A stretch of DNA of 64,000 nt from Oegoconia quadripuncta (Eukaryota; Arthropoda; Insecta; Lepidoptera; Autostichidae): contig OX438749.1 of NCBI GenBank assembly GCA_949316235.1, positions 32,374,022 through 32,438,021 of the forward strand, given 5' to 3'. Below, piece after piece: positions 46,211-55,840 of the stretch. A model generated the notes under the pieces. That model was given only the letters and a program-made list of their open reading frames with translations. It had not been told where the DNA came from and did not search any database. The position numbers and the translations under genes are program-made. Every line of letters begins with the position of its first letter. Position 1 is the stretch's first letter.

Positions 46211-46235
46211 TCAAAAACAATATTTCGGCGGTTTT

Positions 46236-46449
46236 AAATAATAATAAATATTTCGGACACTTACACCAATCATTAAGGCCCAAACTAAGCAAAGCTTGTA
46301 CTAGCTAGATACTTATATTTAAATTAACCAATGACTCGGGAATAAATGTTCGTACTCAAAACACAAATATTTACCCTTCGCGGGATTCGAACCCGCAACC
46401 TTCTGTTTCGCTGACATGGTCACTATCCACTACACCAATCGGTCGGTCG
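46236..46449 (-). mobile_element. tRNA-derived SINE (family 2)
   Basis: Minus-strand head with GATTGGTGTAGTGGATAGTG (A box) and GCGGGTTCGAATCCCGCG (B box). The body is diverged and shortened. Confidence 0.8.
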
Positions 46450-46555
46450 GTTATATTTCTTTAAACGATATAAGTTTCCGGGCTCGAATTATAATTGCTG
46501 TAGGTAAATAATACAAGTTTTATGTCTATGACAAATAGACGCGTGACATCTTTTT

Positions 46556-47055
46556 GGGTCGTTCGTCATCTCGCACGAAATATTCTCGCACGCTCGTGCG
46601 ACTTGGCACCATTAGATTTTTCCTAATATTTTTGTCGTCAACTCGCACGACCATGAAAATCTGAGGTAACTATGTACAGTCAGCTACGAAAAGCCTTTTT
46701 AAAACGTTTATGAGGGCTTTCGCAAAATACAAGTGCACACTAGCGCCACTGGTACTATAAAATCAAATCAAATATCGAAATTCTGTTCTATCCACTGCCT
46801 AGAGAATTACCGACATTGCATTGTACTAAATCTTGATAGTTTCTAATAGTACAGTTAAGTAGAAATATCAATTAAAAAAAAAACGGCGTAGAAATTTTTG
46901 TTTGCCACGTAAAAAAATGTTGGTTTTAATATTTTTTTTACCTGGCTGTACTTTGTACGTGCGTGCGAGTTGCCAACAAAAATATTAGGTAAAATCGAAT
47001 GGTGCCAAGTCGCACGATCGTGCGAGACTTTTTCGTGCGAGATGACGAACAACCC
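46556..47055. mobile_element. 500-bp MITE with about 95-bp inverted repeats
   Basis: Left end GGGTCGTTCGTCATCTCGCA; the right end is its inverse with a T for C change. Arms share GTGCGACTTGGCACCATT. TCTTTTT flanks both sides (7 bp). Located in the intron upstream of A3. Confidence 0.8.
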
Positions 47056-47224
47056 GTCTTTTTGGGGCAGCCATTCTAATACGTTAGTACCTACTAGTTT
47101 AATAGGCTCCACTGAAAACCAGAGTTGTAGTCGTTTTTCTCCTCTCGACTACAACAAATGCTGAGATGGGGACCTGATTTGATACCACTTTGCGACACCG
47201 AAAATTAGCTACAGCATAAAAAAA

Positions 47225-47515
47225 AAAAACAAAAATCAAAAAATGCTTTATTTTGTAGGTACACAGGGTACACTTAAAATAGTCAGATTTTACATTTTTT
47301 AAGCTACTGCTTGATCAAAAGCCACTTTTCCCCTGAGAAGAACAAGGAAGAAACTCGAGAGGTTGCTCTTTTTTTAAAAAAGGTTTTTATGTTACAAATT
47401 ATTAATTATTATTTTATATTATAATATTTCATTATTAATTGTGAAATAGCCTGGTTAGGCGAACGGGCTGTTCATGTCCATGAATGTTTATCATCTAAAT
47501 AATATACTTATATTG
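47225..47515 (-). repeat. LINE 3' end, third copy
   Basis: AAAATGCTTTATTTTGTAGG to GTTTATCATCTAAATAAT, matching 15595-15904. Confidence 0.75.
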
Positions 47516-47739
47516 ATGTGTCGCTAAATGGATCAAATAAAGTACCTATTCTTATTATTCTTATTCTTTATAGAGAGCCTAGCTCGTGAAGTGCGACAGT
47601 ATAGCCATTGCGATATGTTCGATAATTATTACGACCAAAAGAGAGAAGTAGGTCTTGATATATATATTTTTATGCACAACAGCTTAGCATTTATATATAC
47701 CTCAATCATCAATTTATTGACACTAAGAATTGACGGAAA

Positions 47740-48050
47740 AATGTGCACTGACGCTGGTACCAAGCGATAAACGAGCGGTTATATTGATGTGTCGATTACT
47801 TTTAACTTTATAAGTAAAAAAAAATGTTTTTTTTTTGTGTCTGGTTTCTAATTTCTTTGGACAAAATTCTAATTTAGTTAGTTCTCTACTTTTTTCGAGG
47901 CAACTCCAATTTAGCAATAAATATTTTTAAACTGCTAAAACTCCAAAACGACTACATTAAATTGTAACCAATTACGTACAGATGTATACTCAGTGTGCTT
48001 GTTTAGGTATGTTATTTCATTTTAAGAAATATCTAGTATAATTTCTGACG
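47740..48050. repeat. dispersed repeat
   Basis: Same family as 32195-32475. The segment 47520-47740 before it is unrecognised. Confidence 0.55.
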
Positions 48051-48446
48051 CATTGTTTTTTTTTTCCGTTTTTGTATAATCACACGAATCTTGTTTATTT
48101 TCATTATATAGGCTCATTTATTTCATTCAAAAATGTCGCGCATGCAAAAACTACAAAAAGTTTCAACTTGCTATATTTTTTTTTATAATATTATTTAAGG
48201 CCACTATAATCTCGTTGCCCGCGAAACCAACCAGAACATACCGGATAAGTTTTTCCCGTAGGGAAAAAATAGGGCATATTAGGTAAGTGAAATATGTATA
48301 GGTAGTTTTTTTTTTTTCAAAACCATCATCAAAGCACGCGGCGGTCGGAGATTGATTTGCGACTGGCGGGACTCGTAGGATTCCTATTATGCCAAATTTA
48401 TTTGAACTCATATGTTCTCCAAGTTTTCATACATATTTGTAATAGG

Positions 48447-48770
48447 TATATTGTGACACCTGTTTATTTTGAAACTTGTATGTTTTAACATTTACACATG
48501 CTGTTACTTTTTCATTTTGGCACTTGGGTTATTTTCACACTTACGTATTTGAACATCTGTAGGTACATTTTGACACCTATTTATTTTGAAACTTGTACGT
48601 TTTAACACTTGCACTTGCTGTCGCTTTTGCATTTTGGCACTTGGTTATATTTACAGTTACGTATTTAAACGTCTGTAAATTTTGACCCCTATTCATTTCG
48701 ACACTCGCACTTTATGACCATTAAACAATTCGTCCACTGGACATTTTGTCACGTTGACGACTTAGTCCCG
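48447..48770. repeat. degenerate TTTTGACACTT word array
   Basis: A string of about 14-16-bp words (TTTTGACACCT, TTTTGAAACTTG, TTTTAACACTTG, TTTTGGCACTTG). About 120 bp (48449-48569) is itself tandemly duplicated at 48571-48690. Confidence 0.7.
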
Positions 48771-48793
48771 GAATGATTTAATTTAATGATGTT

Positions 48794-49228
48794 ATAGGGC
48801 ATATTAGGTAAGTGAGATAGAAGGTATCTACGCCATAACCTAGTTTAATTATTTTTTTCGAAACTATAATTGATTAAAGCGTTATGTAATTTGATGATCG
48901 CGTTTCTAGCCTATTCCACATAATATAATCATTAAATTAAATAAATAAAGGAAATTTGGAGAAAATATGAGTGCCCAATAAATTTCGCATTTTTTTTTTT
49001 TTTAATATGAGAGGGCGGCAAACGAGCATGCGGGTCACCTGATGGAAAGCAATCACCGCCGCCCATGGACACCCGCAACACCAAAAGGGTCACAGATGCG
49101 TTGCATGATAGGAAACCTTCGAATCCCGCCAGTCGCATATCAATCTCGGGCCGGCCTGTGCGTTTTTAGAAAAAAAAAACTACCTATGCCAATAATTCCT
49201 ATATCAATTACCTATTATGCCCTATTTT
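48794..49228. mobile_element. MITE (ATAGGGCATATTAGGTAAGT family) with nested SINE
   Basis: Inverted ends ATAGGGCATATTAGGTAAGT and TTACCTATTATGCCCTAT. A minus-oriented family-3 SINE (T run 48991-49003, then GGGCGGCAAACGAGCATGCG to GTCACAGATGCGTTGC near 49108) interrupts it at GCAT. Confidence 0.75.
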
Positions 49229-49654
49229 TTTTTCTTACGGTAAAAAACGCATCTGAAGTATTCATAGACATTTACACATACCTTCACACACACCAAACAC
49301 TCAACAGGTACTTACCAACTTATAAATTAGTATATTCAGATGTAACTAACTTTTTTGTGTAACATTTAATTGTCCCTCCAAGTACCTATACTATATAAAT
49401 TATAAAATAACACAAATTATAAAATTGTCTGGCTTTTTGTACTTATATTGCTTGTTGTGAATTGTTTCTGTGTACCTTGTATTTCTGTCAGCGAATAAAG
49501 TTATTCTATTCTATGTTTTATTACTTTAGGAAAACCTTTAATTGGCTAATGTTAAGGTAAACCAATTGTAATATTTTTATTTTTATTAAGGTTTGCTAAA
49601 TAAAATAAAATAAAAAATAAAACAAAGTTTAATGCACAATAGAAAAAAAAAATA
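49229..49654. other. noncoding, retro tail only
   Basis: A plus-oriented tail ending GCGAATAAAGTTATTCTATT at about 49490-49513 is the only recognisable item. Confidence 0.45.
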
Positions 49655-51060
49655 CAAAAATTGGTAAGAGTAGACAGTACATGTTTTATTAAAAAATCAT
49701 ATAGGCAAATTAAATATAAAGAGAGAGACACATAATTATATATATATACACGTAACAAGGACAAGCTTCCGGGTGCATACACTAAGTTAACGAAAATACT
49801 AAAAGCTAACATGATATCAACTTTTCCTTTTTGGATGTATTAGTTAAGATTGTGGTCAAACGCGAATCCAGTCAATCATAAAAAAAAAGTATAATACTTT
49901 GTAGAAAAACTGTTTTGTATGCCAATTGGCAATTCACAGAGCTCTGTCTATTCTGTCTGTAGCATCACTCTATTGCATCCCACCTGTATACCGTGTAACG
50001 GATGTCCTATTTTACAATTAATGAAACAAATCAACCCATGGTAATGTCAATGAGTAGGTAATAATAATATTTTATATTAGTAATTTACCATATTTAGGCT
50101 CTGTTTCACCTACTGATAAAAATCCGGACAGTCTATCCAGAAGTTATCTCACAGATAACATACACATTTCTGTTTCACCACTGTCGGTTAGTGTCAGATG
50201 TCAACTGGCAGATAAAGTGTCATATATCATAACAGTTAGTTCAAGTGGTTGATATTTTTTTATCTGACGGATAATTGCCCACTATATGAGTGCGCCATCT
50301 CATGTTTCTGTCAATTTGGGGAAGACTTGAGAATTTGTTGTGTTTCAAAATCGTTGTTTAAAATGAGATCTTGTCTTATTTCAAAATTAGTTACTTATTC
50401 TTGTCACAGGTAAATAGTTTAGTTGGAACAACTAAATTAGAGATTCATTCTTTATTAAAATCTATTTCAATCAATTCCATACAAGAATTACATTTTTACT
50501 AAACTACGTTATTATTTCGTATTAAATTAAAATTAAATAAAAATTAAAAGCTAACTCTAAAATTAACTAAAATTATACATAATATTTTATGCATAACATA
50601 ATTAGAAAAAAATTGAGTTTACGATTCAGAGGTCGCAGGTTCGATCACCAGCGGGGTACATGTTTAAGTACTCTGTTTGGTTGGTGGTAGAGCATTTTAA
50701 ATAACCGCCTGGCTAGCTACCACCATCTTGTCTAAATCTGCCGCCAAGCAGCAATGTTAATAGCATTGTTGTGTTCCGGTTGTCAGAGATAAGATAGCCA
50801 GTCCCCCCAATGTGTTGGGGTTTCCGGGTCAGTACGCTTCCACCATCGACCTCATCTTCATTTAACATCAGGTGTGATTGAGGTCAAGTACCAACCCTTT
50901 GTTCATAAAAAAAAAACAATTCATACAAGAATTACATTTTTACTAAACTACGTTATTATTACGTATTAAATAAAAATTAAAAGCTAACCCTAAAATTAAC
51001 TAAAATTATACAGAATATGCATAACATAATTAGAAAAAAAAAGAAACATTATTTGAAATA
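49655..51060. repeat. 3' flank of cassette block 1, with SINE and 125-bp direct repeat
   Basis: Paralogous to 37255-39180. It carries the empty site of the 763-bp foldback at 49756-49758. 50472-50608 and 50926-51045 are near-identical direct repeats (TACAAGAATTACATTTTTAC ... ATGCATAACATAATTAG) flanking the SINE at 50612-50917. Confidence 0.75.
50612..50917 (+). mobile_element. tRNA-derived SINE (family 1)
   Basis: Starts inside the tRNA head (GAGTTTACGATTCAGAGGTC), B box mutated to GGTTCGATCACC, full body, A-run tail. Confidence 0.85.
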
Positions 51061-51179
51061 TCTATAGTAATAAATTAAAGCCATTTCTATTACTACTGCT
51101 GAATGTTACTATACTCTCATCAGTAAATAGTACCATCTTTAGTACCAGTAGTGATAAGTTTTATCCTACGAAATAAATA

Positions 51180-51480
51180 TATTTTTGATTTCGATTTCAT
51201 TGAGTGATTAGTGGCATATGGAAAGTCATTGATATAAATAAGGAATAACAATGGACTTAACACACTACCCTGTGGTACTCCAAAGTAGACAGTACTGGAT
51301 TCAAAAAATTATTTCAGTAATATTTGTCTAAATTGGTTGTGTAAGAATTAGAATGAGATTTAATACGTTGCCTCAAAGTAGGTAAAAAAAACCACAGAGC
51401 CCAGTCTTCGACTCTACGTATCCAGACACAGATCGCTCCATCTAGCGGGAGCCTACTTTCTTGTCCCATGTGATATTTTT
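51180..51480 (-). pseudogene. reverse-transcriptase fragment at 3' edge of block 1
   Basis: The minus strand encodes a GVPQGSVLSPLLFLIYINDF-like stretch at about 51225-51285, preceded by WIRRVEDWALWFF. Matches the block-2 and block-3 edges. Confidence 0.7.
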
Positions 51481-51597
51481 CTTTTTCAGTTTCATCTGTT
51501 TCATTTTGTACTGGTAGTTTATTGTTTAGTAACTTTTTATTATTCGTGTGTGATTTTGGTTTATGGCTAAATAATGAAGTTAAGTTCAAAATCATAC

Positions 51598-51745
51598 CAT
51601 TGATATGTTTATCGATGTTATTGGAACCTAGGGATTTTAACAATACGGAAAGTGGCACATCTTCTTCATCTTCTTCCGTGATCTCAACATCATTATATGC
51701 TGCTTTAGCTTTTTTGGGCTTCTTTCTAATGTCAAACCCCTTATG
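51598..51745 (-). CDS. cassette exon B2
   Basis: 148 bp (3n+1), the shortest B. Acceptor TATTGTTTCAG, donor GTATGA after AATG. Codes HKGFDIRKKPKKAKAAYND, EITEEDEEDVPLSVLLKS, then NNIDKHIN. More basic at the N side and more acidic centrally than its siblings. Confidence 0.6.
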
Positions 51746-52183
51746 CTGAAACAATATCTTAATTAATATAAAGGCAAAAGGCCCTTTAGCCAGGCGGACG
51801 GTTGACTTAACAGGGTTCTGATTTATTTCTTCCAGCATGTAATAGGTTTAAGTGAAACTACAGGCTTTGCAATTCTAACTGCTCACCGCTTGTTCTATAA
51901 GTGACGGCTAAACATTACTAGTGTAGTATACTACAGTAGTATACTACTGTATTCATCCCACTAATGTATACATCCCACAAACATTCGGTATAGTGGCTCG
52001 CGCGACACCTGGCTGCAGAACGAGGCAGCTTGTCTTCACATTTGTAATAAATAGACCATTTTGTTAAACAATGTAACAATTAACAGTTACGTCAATTTAA
52101 GTTGGTTGCTATTGGACTTAACTAAATACGTTTGCACTTCCATTAATATCCTGAGAAATATGGAGTATACCAAAATTACTTAC

Positions 52184-52374
52184 ATATCCTTGAAATACTA
52201 TTTTATTTTGAAGTCTCGTTACGCGCGCCGTTGGAACATTATTTATGGCTGTGGACTTCAGGTGATTTAAGTTCCTAGTAGACTTCTGCATGTTATTTGA
52301 TTTTGATTTATTTTTACTGGTTTTATTTCTATAAATGGTATAAGATTCCGGGTCTGAGGCTTGAGTTTTCAATG
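52184..52374 (-). CDS. cassette exon A2
   Basis: 191 bp (3n+2). Acceptor TTACCTACAG, donor GTAAGT after GGATAT. Codes LKTQASDPESYTIYRNKTSK, NLNHLKSTAINNVPT, VTRLQNKIVFQGY. It has a codon-sized KSKSN insertion and loses the SENSLTED segment, frame kept. Confidence 0.6.
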
Positions 52375-52992
52375 CTGTAGGTAAATAATACAGGTATAGT
52401 CATTAAAACATAGTGTAGTAGATTAAAAAGTATAAACAATTTACATTTTTTCAACATAATTCTAAAATACAGAAAGCTTGAGGTTTATAAAAACTGTTTG
52501 GTACAATTAACAGCATGTTTTTTCAACAACAATTTAATCTGCTATTAAAAGCAAATTAAAAGGTATAAACATACAAATTTTTTCTACTTAAATCCGAAAT
52601 AAATAAAAGCTTGAGGCGTTCTAAAAACGTTTCGTACAATTAACAATATTATCTACGTTATAATATGGCCTCATAATACGTTATAATAACAATAAGCTCG
52701 AGGCGTCTCTTCCTCCTGGACACGATTTGCCATGGCCAACGTGGAAATCCTCAAATCGTTTGATCAAGTTTCGAGATTGCACATTGTATAATATTGATAT
52801 TTAATGTCTATAACTTGCTCAACTGTTAAGTATTTTTAAAATAATTCGTTTTAAAAATAATTTTTAATTTAATTGCTTTTTCAGTTTCACCTATTTATTT
52901 TGTACAGGTAGTGCATTGTTAAGTAACTTTTTATTATTCGTGTGTGACTGGTTTATATTGTTAAAGAAGGTTAAGTTTAAAATTATACATAC

Positions 52993-53149
52993 CATTAGTA
53001 TGTTTATCGGTGTTATTGGAAACTATGCGTTTAAACAACTTGGAAAGGAACATATCGTCATCAATTTCCGTAAGCCATTGAATCATCTCCATATCATTAT
53101 TTGCTGCATTAGCATCTTTGCACTTCTCTCTAATGTCAAACCCATCATG
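52993..53149 (-). CDS. cassette exon B1
   Basis: 157 bp (3n+1). Acceptor TATTGTTTCAG, donor GTATGT after AATG. Codes HDGFDIREKCKDANAANND, LTEIDDDMFLSKLFKRIV, then SNNTDKHTN. Confidence 0.6.
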
Positions 53150-53371
53150 CTGAAACAATACGTCAATTAATATAAGGGCAAAAGGCTTAAATTTGCCAAT
53201 TGGTTATAGCCCTTTAGCCAGGAGGCAGCCCTGGCTGATTTAAGAGGGTTCTGAACTTCTGATATATATCTTCCAGCAGATGTAATAGGTAAGAGCAAGT
53301 AAACTTTGCATGATTTAAATCGGCGTTGATCGTTTCGTTTAGTTAGTCGTACATAATCTAAAATTACTTAC

Positions 53372-53568
53372 ATATCCTTGAAATACATCTTTAGTTGTTA
53401 CTACTATTTCACTATTGTTTTGAAGTCTCGTCACCTCCGTTGGAACACCAATCATATCTGTAGAGGTATGGTGATATAACTCTCCTCTTGACTTCTGCTT
53501 ATCATTTTCGCTGGTTATATTTCTATAATCGTTAGAAGTCTCGGGGTCTTGGGCTTGTGTTGTAATTG
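53372..53568 (-). pseudogene. cassette exon A1, acceptor AG mutated
   Basis: 197 bp (3n+2), open, coding TTQAQDPETSNDYRNITSEN, GVPTEVTRLQNNSE and DVFQGY with the GTAAGT donor. The position of the acceptor reads CCTACAC rather than CCTACAG, so the canonical AG is lost. Another AG after a pyrimidine tract (CTTTCTTTTCTTTACAG, 53591) would give the wrong phase. It is the 5'-most exon I can find; it may be dead or use a non-canonical start. Confidence 0.55.
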
Positions 53569-53590
53569 GTGTAGGTAAATAATACAGGTT

Positions 53591-53785
53591 GCTGTAAAGA
53601 AAAGAAAGAAAGCAAGAAAACATTTATTCAGCTTACAATGGGCATGTACATACATGAAAGGCCGGCAACGCATCTGTGACCCTTTTGGTGTTGCGGGTGT
53701 CCATGGGCGGCGGTGATTACTTTCCATCAGGTGACCCGCATGCTCGTTTGCCGCTCTCTCATAAAAAAAAAAAAAAAAAAAAAAA
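53591..53785 (+). mobile_element. SINE/retro tail (family 3)
   Basis: GGCCGGCAACGCATCTGTGA, GCGGGTGTCCATGGGCGGCG and TGCTCGTTTGCCGC, then an A run of about 23. A near-repeat of the A-exon upstream sequence (GTAG.TAAATAATACAG.TT) lies on both sides (53571 and 53826). Confidence 0.7.
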
Positions 53786-54394
53786 TGAAAATTTTAAGAA
53801 TAAAAATATAATAAATATATTATTCTGTAGATAAATAATACAGATTTTGTCATGGAAATGTAATGCACTAACAGATAGTTATAATTTTAAAACATCATGC
53901 CATAGGTATAATTATCGCTCAAGACAAGAACGAGCAAGAAACTTTGGGGTTGCTCAAATCAAAATCAAAAATATTTTATTCAATGTAGGACACAAAAATA
54001 TCACTGATTGAAAGTCAACATGTTACTTTTTAAAACTACATCGCTTCACAAGGTGAAGGGAGAAGAAGCGACAAGATTCCCCGTAACAACATATCTTTTA
54101 AATTAGTTTCCATCTTTACAATAATATTACATTTTATAATACATATTACAAAACGAAATCAATCAATATAAGCGTAGTTAACAACCAGACAACCAGCTAG
54201 CACCAAACCTCCTTGTCGCCTAAATAATCGTCTATCCTGTAATGACCCTTTTTACACAGTTTTTTAACACAACGGGTTAGCACCTCAATGGCAGCAGTTT
54301 TTTAAATGTGACATTTGAATTTCTACTCTGTTAAACTCAATATATGTTCTGGTATTTTATTGTAAAAGCGTATGCTCTGTCCTACAAAAGATGT
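53786..54394. other. noncoding, nothing recognised
   Basis: No exon with a donor in the phase needed to feed A1 could be identified. Confidence 0.4.
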
Positions 54395-54620
54395 GCTAAC
54401 CTTGTTAAGTCTAAATTGTTACAATATCTGCGGCTCTACCCCACAGTAGTATACCTTAAGACATAATACTATGAAAGTAGCTGAAATAAATGAGCCTCGC
54501 TATTTTAATGTCAGTAAGTTGTCTAATCTTACGAACAGCATAAGCAGCTGAACTGAGCCTGCTCGTAAGTGTCTCAACATGCGACCCTCGATCGACCTCT
54601 CAATATGATTCACTATTTAA
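54395..54620 (-). pseudogene. LINE reverse-transcriptase fragment
   Basis: The minus strand reads a decayed YGILLWG segment (CTACTGTGGGGTAGAGCC), related to 18420-18500. Confidence 0.55.
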
Positions 54621-55599
54621 CTTAGGTTGTTTTCCCCCTGCCTTACATTAGGGAAAGAAAACTGAATACATTAGGTTTTCTTGGCATTTAGAACTAAATT
54701 GTTCACAGTAAACCAGTTTGAAACCCGTGAAAGAGTATTGTTTACTCAATATCATTCGACCCTCTGTTTATTTTGAATATAAATGAAGTGTCTCTTTTTA
54801 AAAAAATATTTATACAATTTATGATTCGACAAGAAAATATTATACTGGATGTTGTCGAGCAGTTCGTGTCCATGCATTTTTATCATCTAAAAATAGACAA
54901 AAATTTTATAATATTCTCCGGCACACGGTTTCCGTGTATTTTGAATGTCTACCAGAGCCTTATTATAATCGCGTATACACTGTCCCTCGATTGACTTTGT
55001 GTAATCGACGGATATGCACAGCAAAGTTTATTTTTATTTATTTATAAGAAAACCAACGGCGTTATATTTTGTTTAAACAAGGTATTAGAGTATACATAAT
55101 GTATACTTTAACATGCATTGTTTTTTTTTTTTTTTTTTTTTTTTAATTAGAATGGGATCGCTCTTGACCTTAATCTGGACTAATGTCGAGATAAGGTCTA
55201 CGATGGAACGAGCTCAATATTCTCAATAGGACAGCGAATAACAGGTTTTCCTTAATTTGACAGATAGCAATCAGAATTGGCATCGTCCTAAGTTACAGTT
55301 AAGATTAAGTACCTACATGAGTTGGTTGTGAATCTATAAACATAGTTGAACATTATACAATAATAGATTATAAATACCCAAAATTCTCCTATTATTGTCC
55401 AAAAATAAATTTACAAGTACCCCAATATACGGTGAGGTAAGGTAGGTAGGTATGGTCTACTCTCTGCCGGTTCACCACAACTAATATTATAACAAGTAAT
55501 TTATATCTTGTATTTACATTATTTCACTACGTTTCCTAAACAAATATCTACAGATTCTTTCTAACTTAAGCGATACCAAGGTTAGTATATTGATTTCTA
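54621..55599. other. noncoding with T run
   Basis: A T run at about 55119-55143 marks the tail of a minus-oriented element (GGGATCGCTCTTGACC..). Otherwise nothing. Confidence 0.4.
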
Positions 55600-55800
55600 T
55601 AAATTTATTATTCAGAGACACTCTGGAGCCGAACTTGTAGATCGCACGAACCGCTATCTACTGCAGAACAAAAATATAATTTATGTCCGCAGCATTTTCC
55701 TATAACAGGATTCTATATGTATATCACAGCCTATGAAAATAGCTGAGGTAAGCCACTCGGTGTTCATATACTGACATGGACACCGTGAGGCGAGTAAAAA
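55600..55800 (-). pseudogene. LINE reverse-transcriptase fragment
   Basis: Minus-strand CGGTTCGTGCGATCTACAAG and TGCTGCGGACATAAATTATA match the region upstream of YGI.LWG in the other LINE fragments. Frames destroyed. Confidence 0.5.
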
Positions 55801-55840
55801 ACGAAGAGTTGGAACTTGTGGACACTATTTCTAAATATTA

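Larger units (their letters stand above)
45680..46497 (-). pseudogene. cassette exon A3, broken by two SINEs
   Basis: The 5' piece (about 46450-46497) begins at a good CCTACAG acceptor with CAATTATAATTCGAGCC. The 3' piece 45680-45882 carries LNYHNSTDTNGVPKDVSK, APTEVTRLQNNSD and VFQGY before GTAAGT. About 565 bp of SINE (45883-46449) separates them, between CACTG and GTTATATTTC. Even with the SINEs removed, the 5' piece is shifted and meets TAA. A dead exon. Confidence 0.75.

Noticed and set aside
40110..46445. tRNA-like sequences with perfect B boxes
   Set aside because: Each is followed by a conserved non-tRNA body and A/TTA-rich tail and is repeated many times, so they are SINE heads, not tRNA genes.
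22721..53339. A-exon frames extended to their stop codons (about 85-100 residues) as stand-alone small genes
   Set aside because: All carry a perfect GTAAGT donor before the stop, and the post-donor sequence varies in frame (A5, A1), so the extensions read intron copied with the exon.
53591..53623. Alternative acceptor upstream of A1 giving an N-terminal extension starting MFSCFLSFLY
   Set aside because: The pyrimidine tract belongs to the adjacent inserted sequence and the AG gives phase 2, not the phase 1 needed by the array; the hydrophobic start is probably chance.
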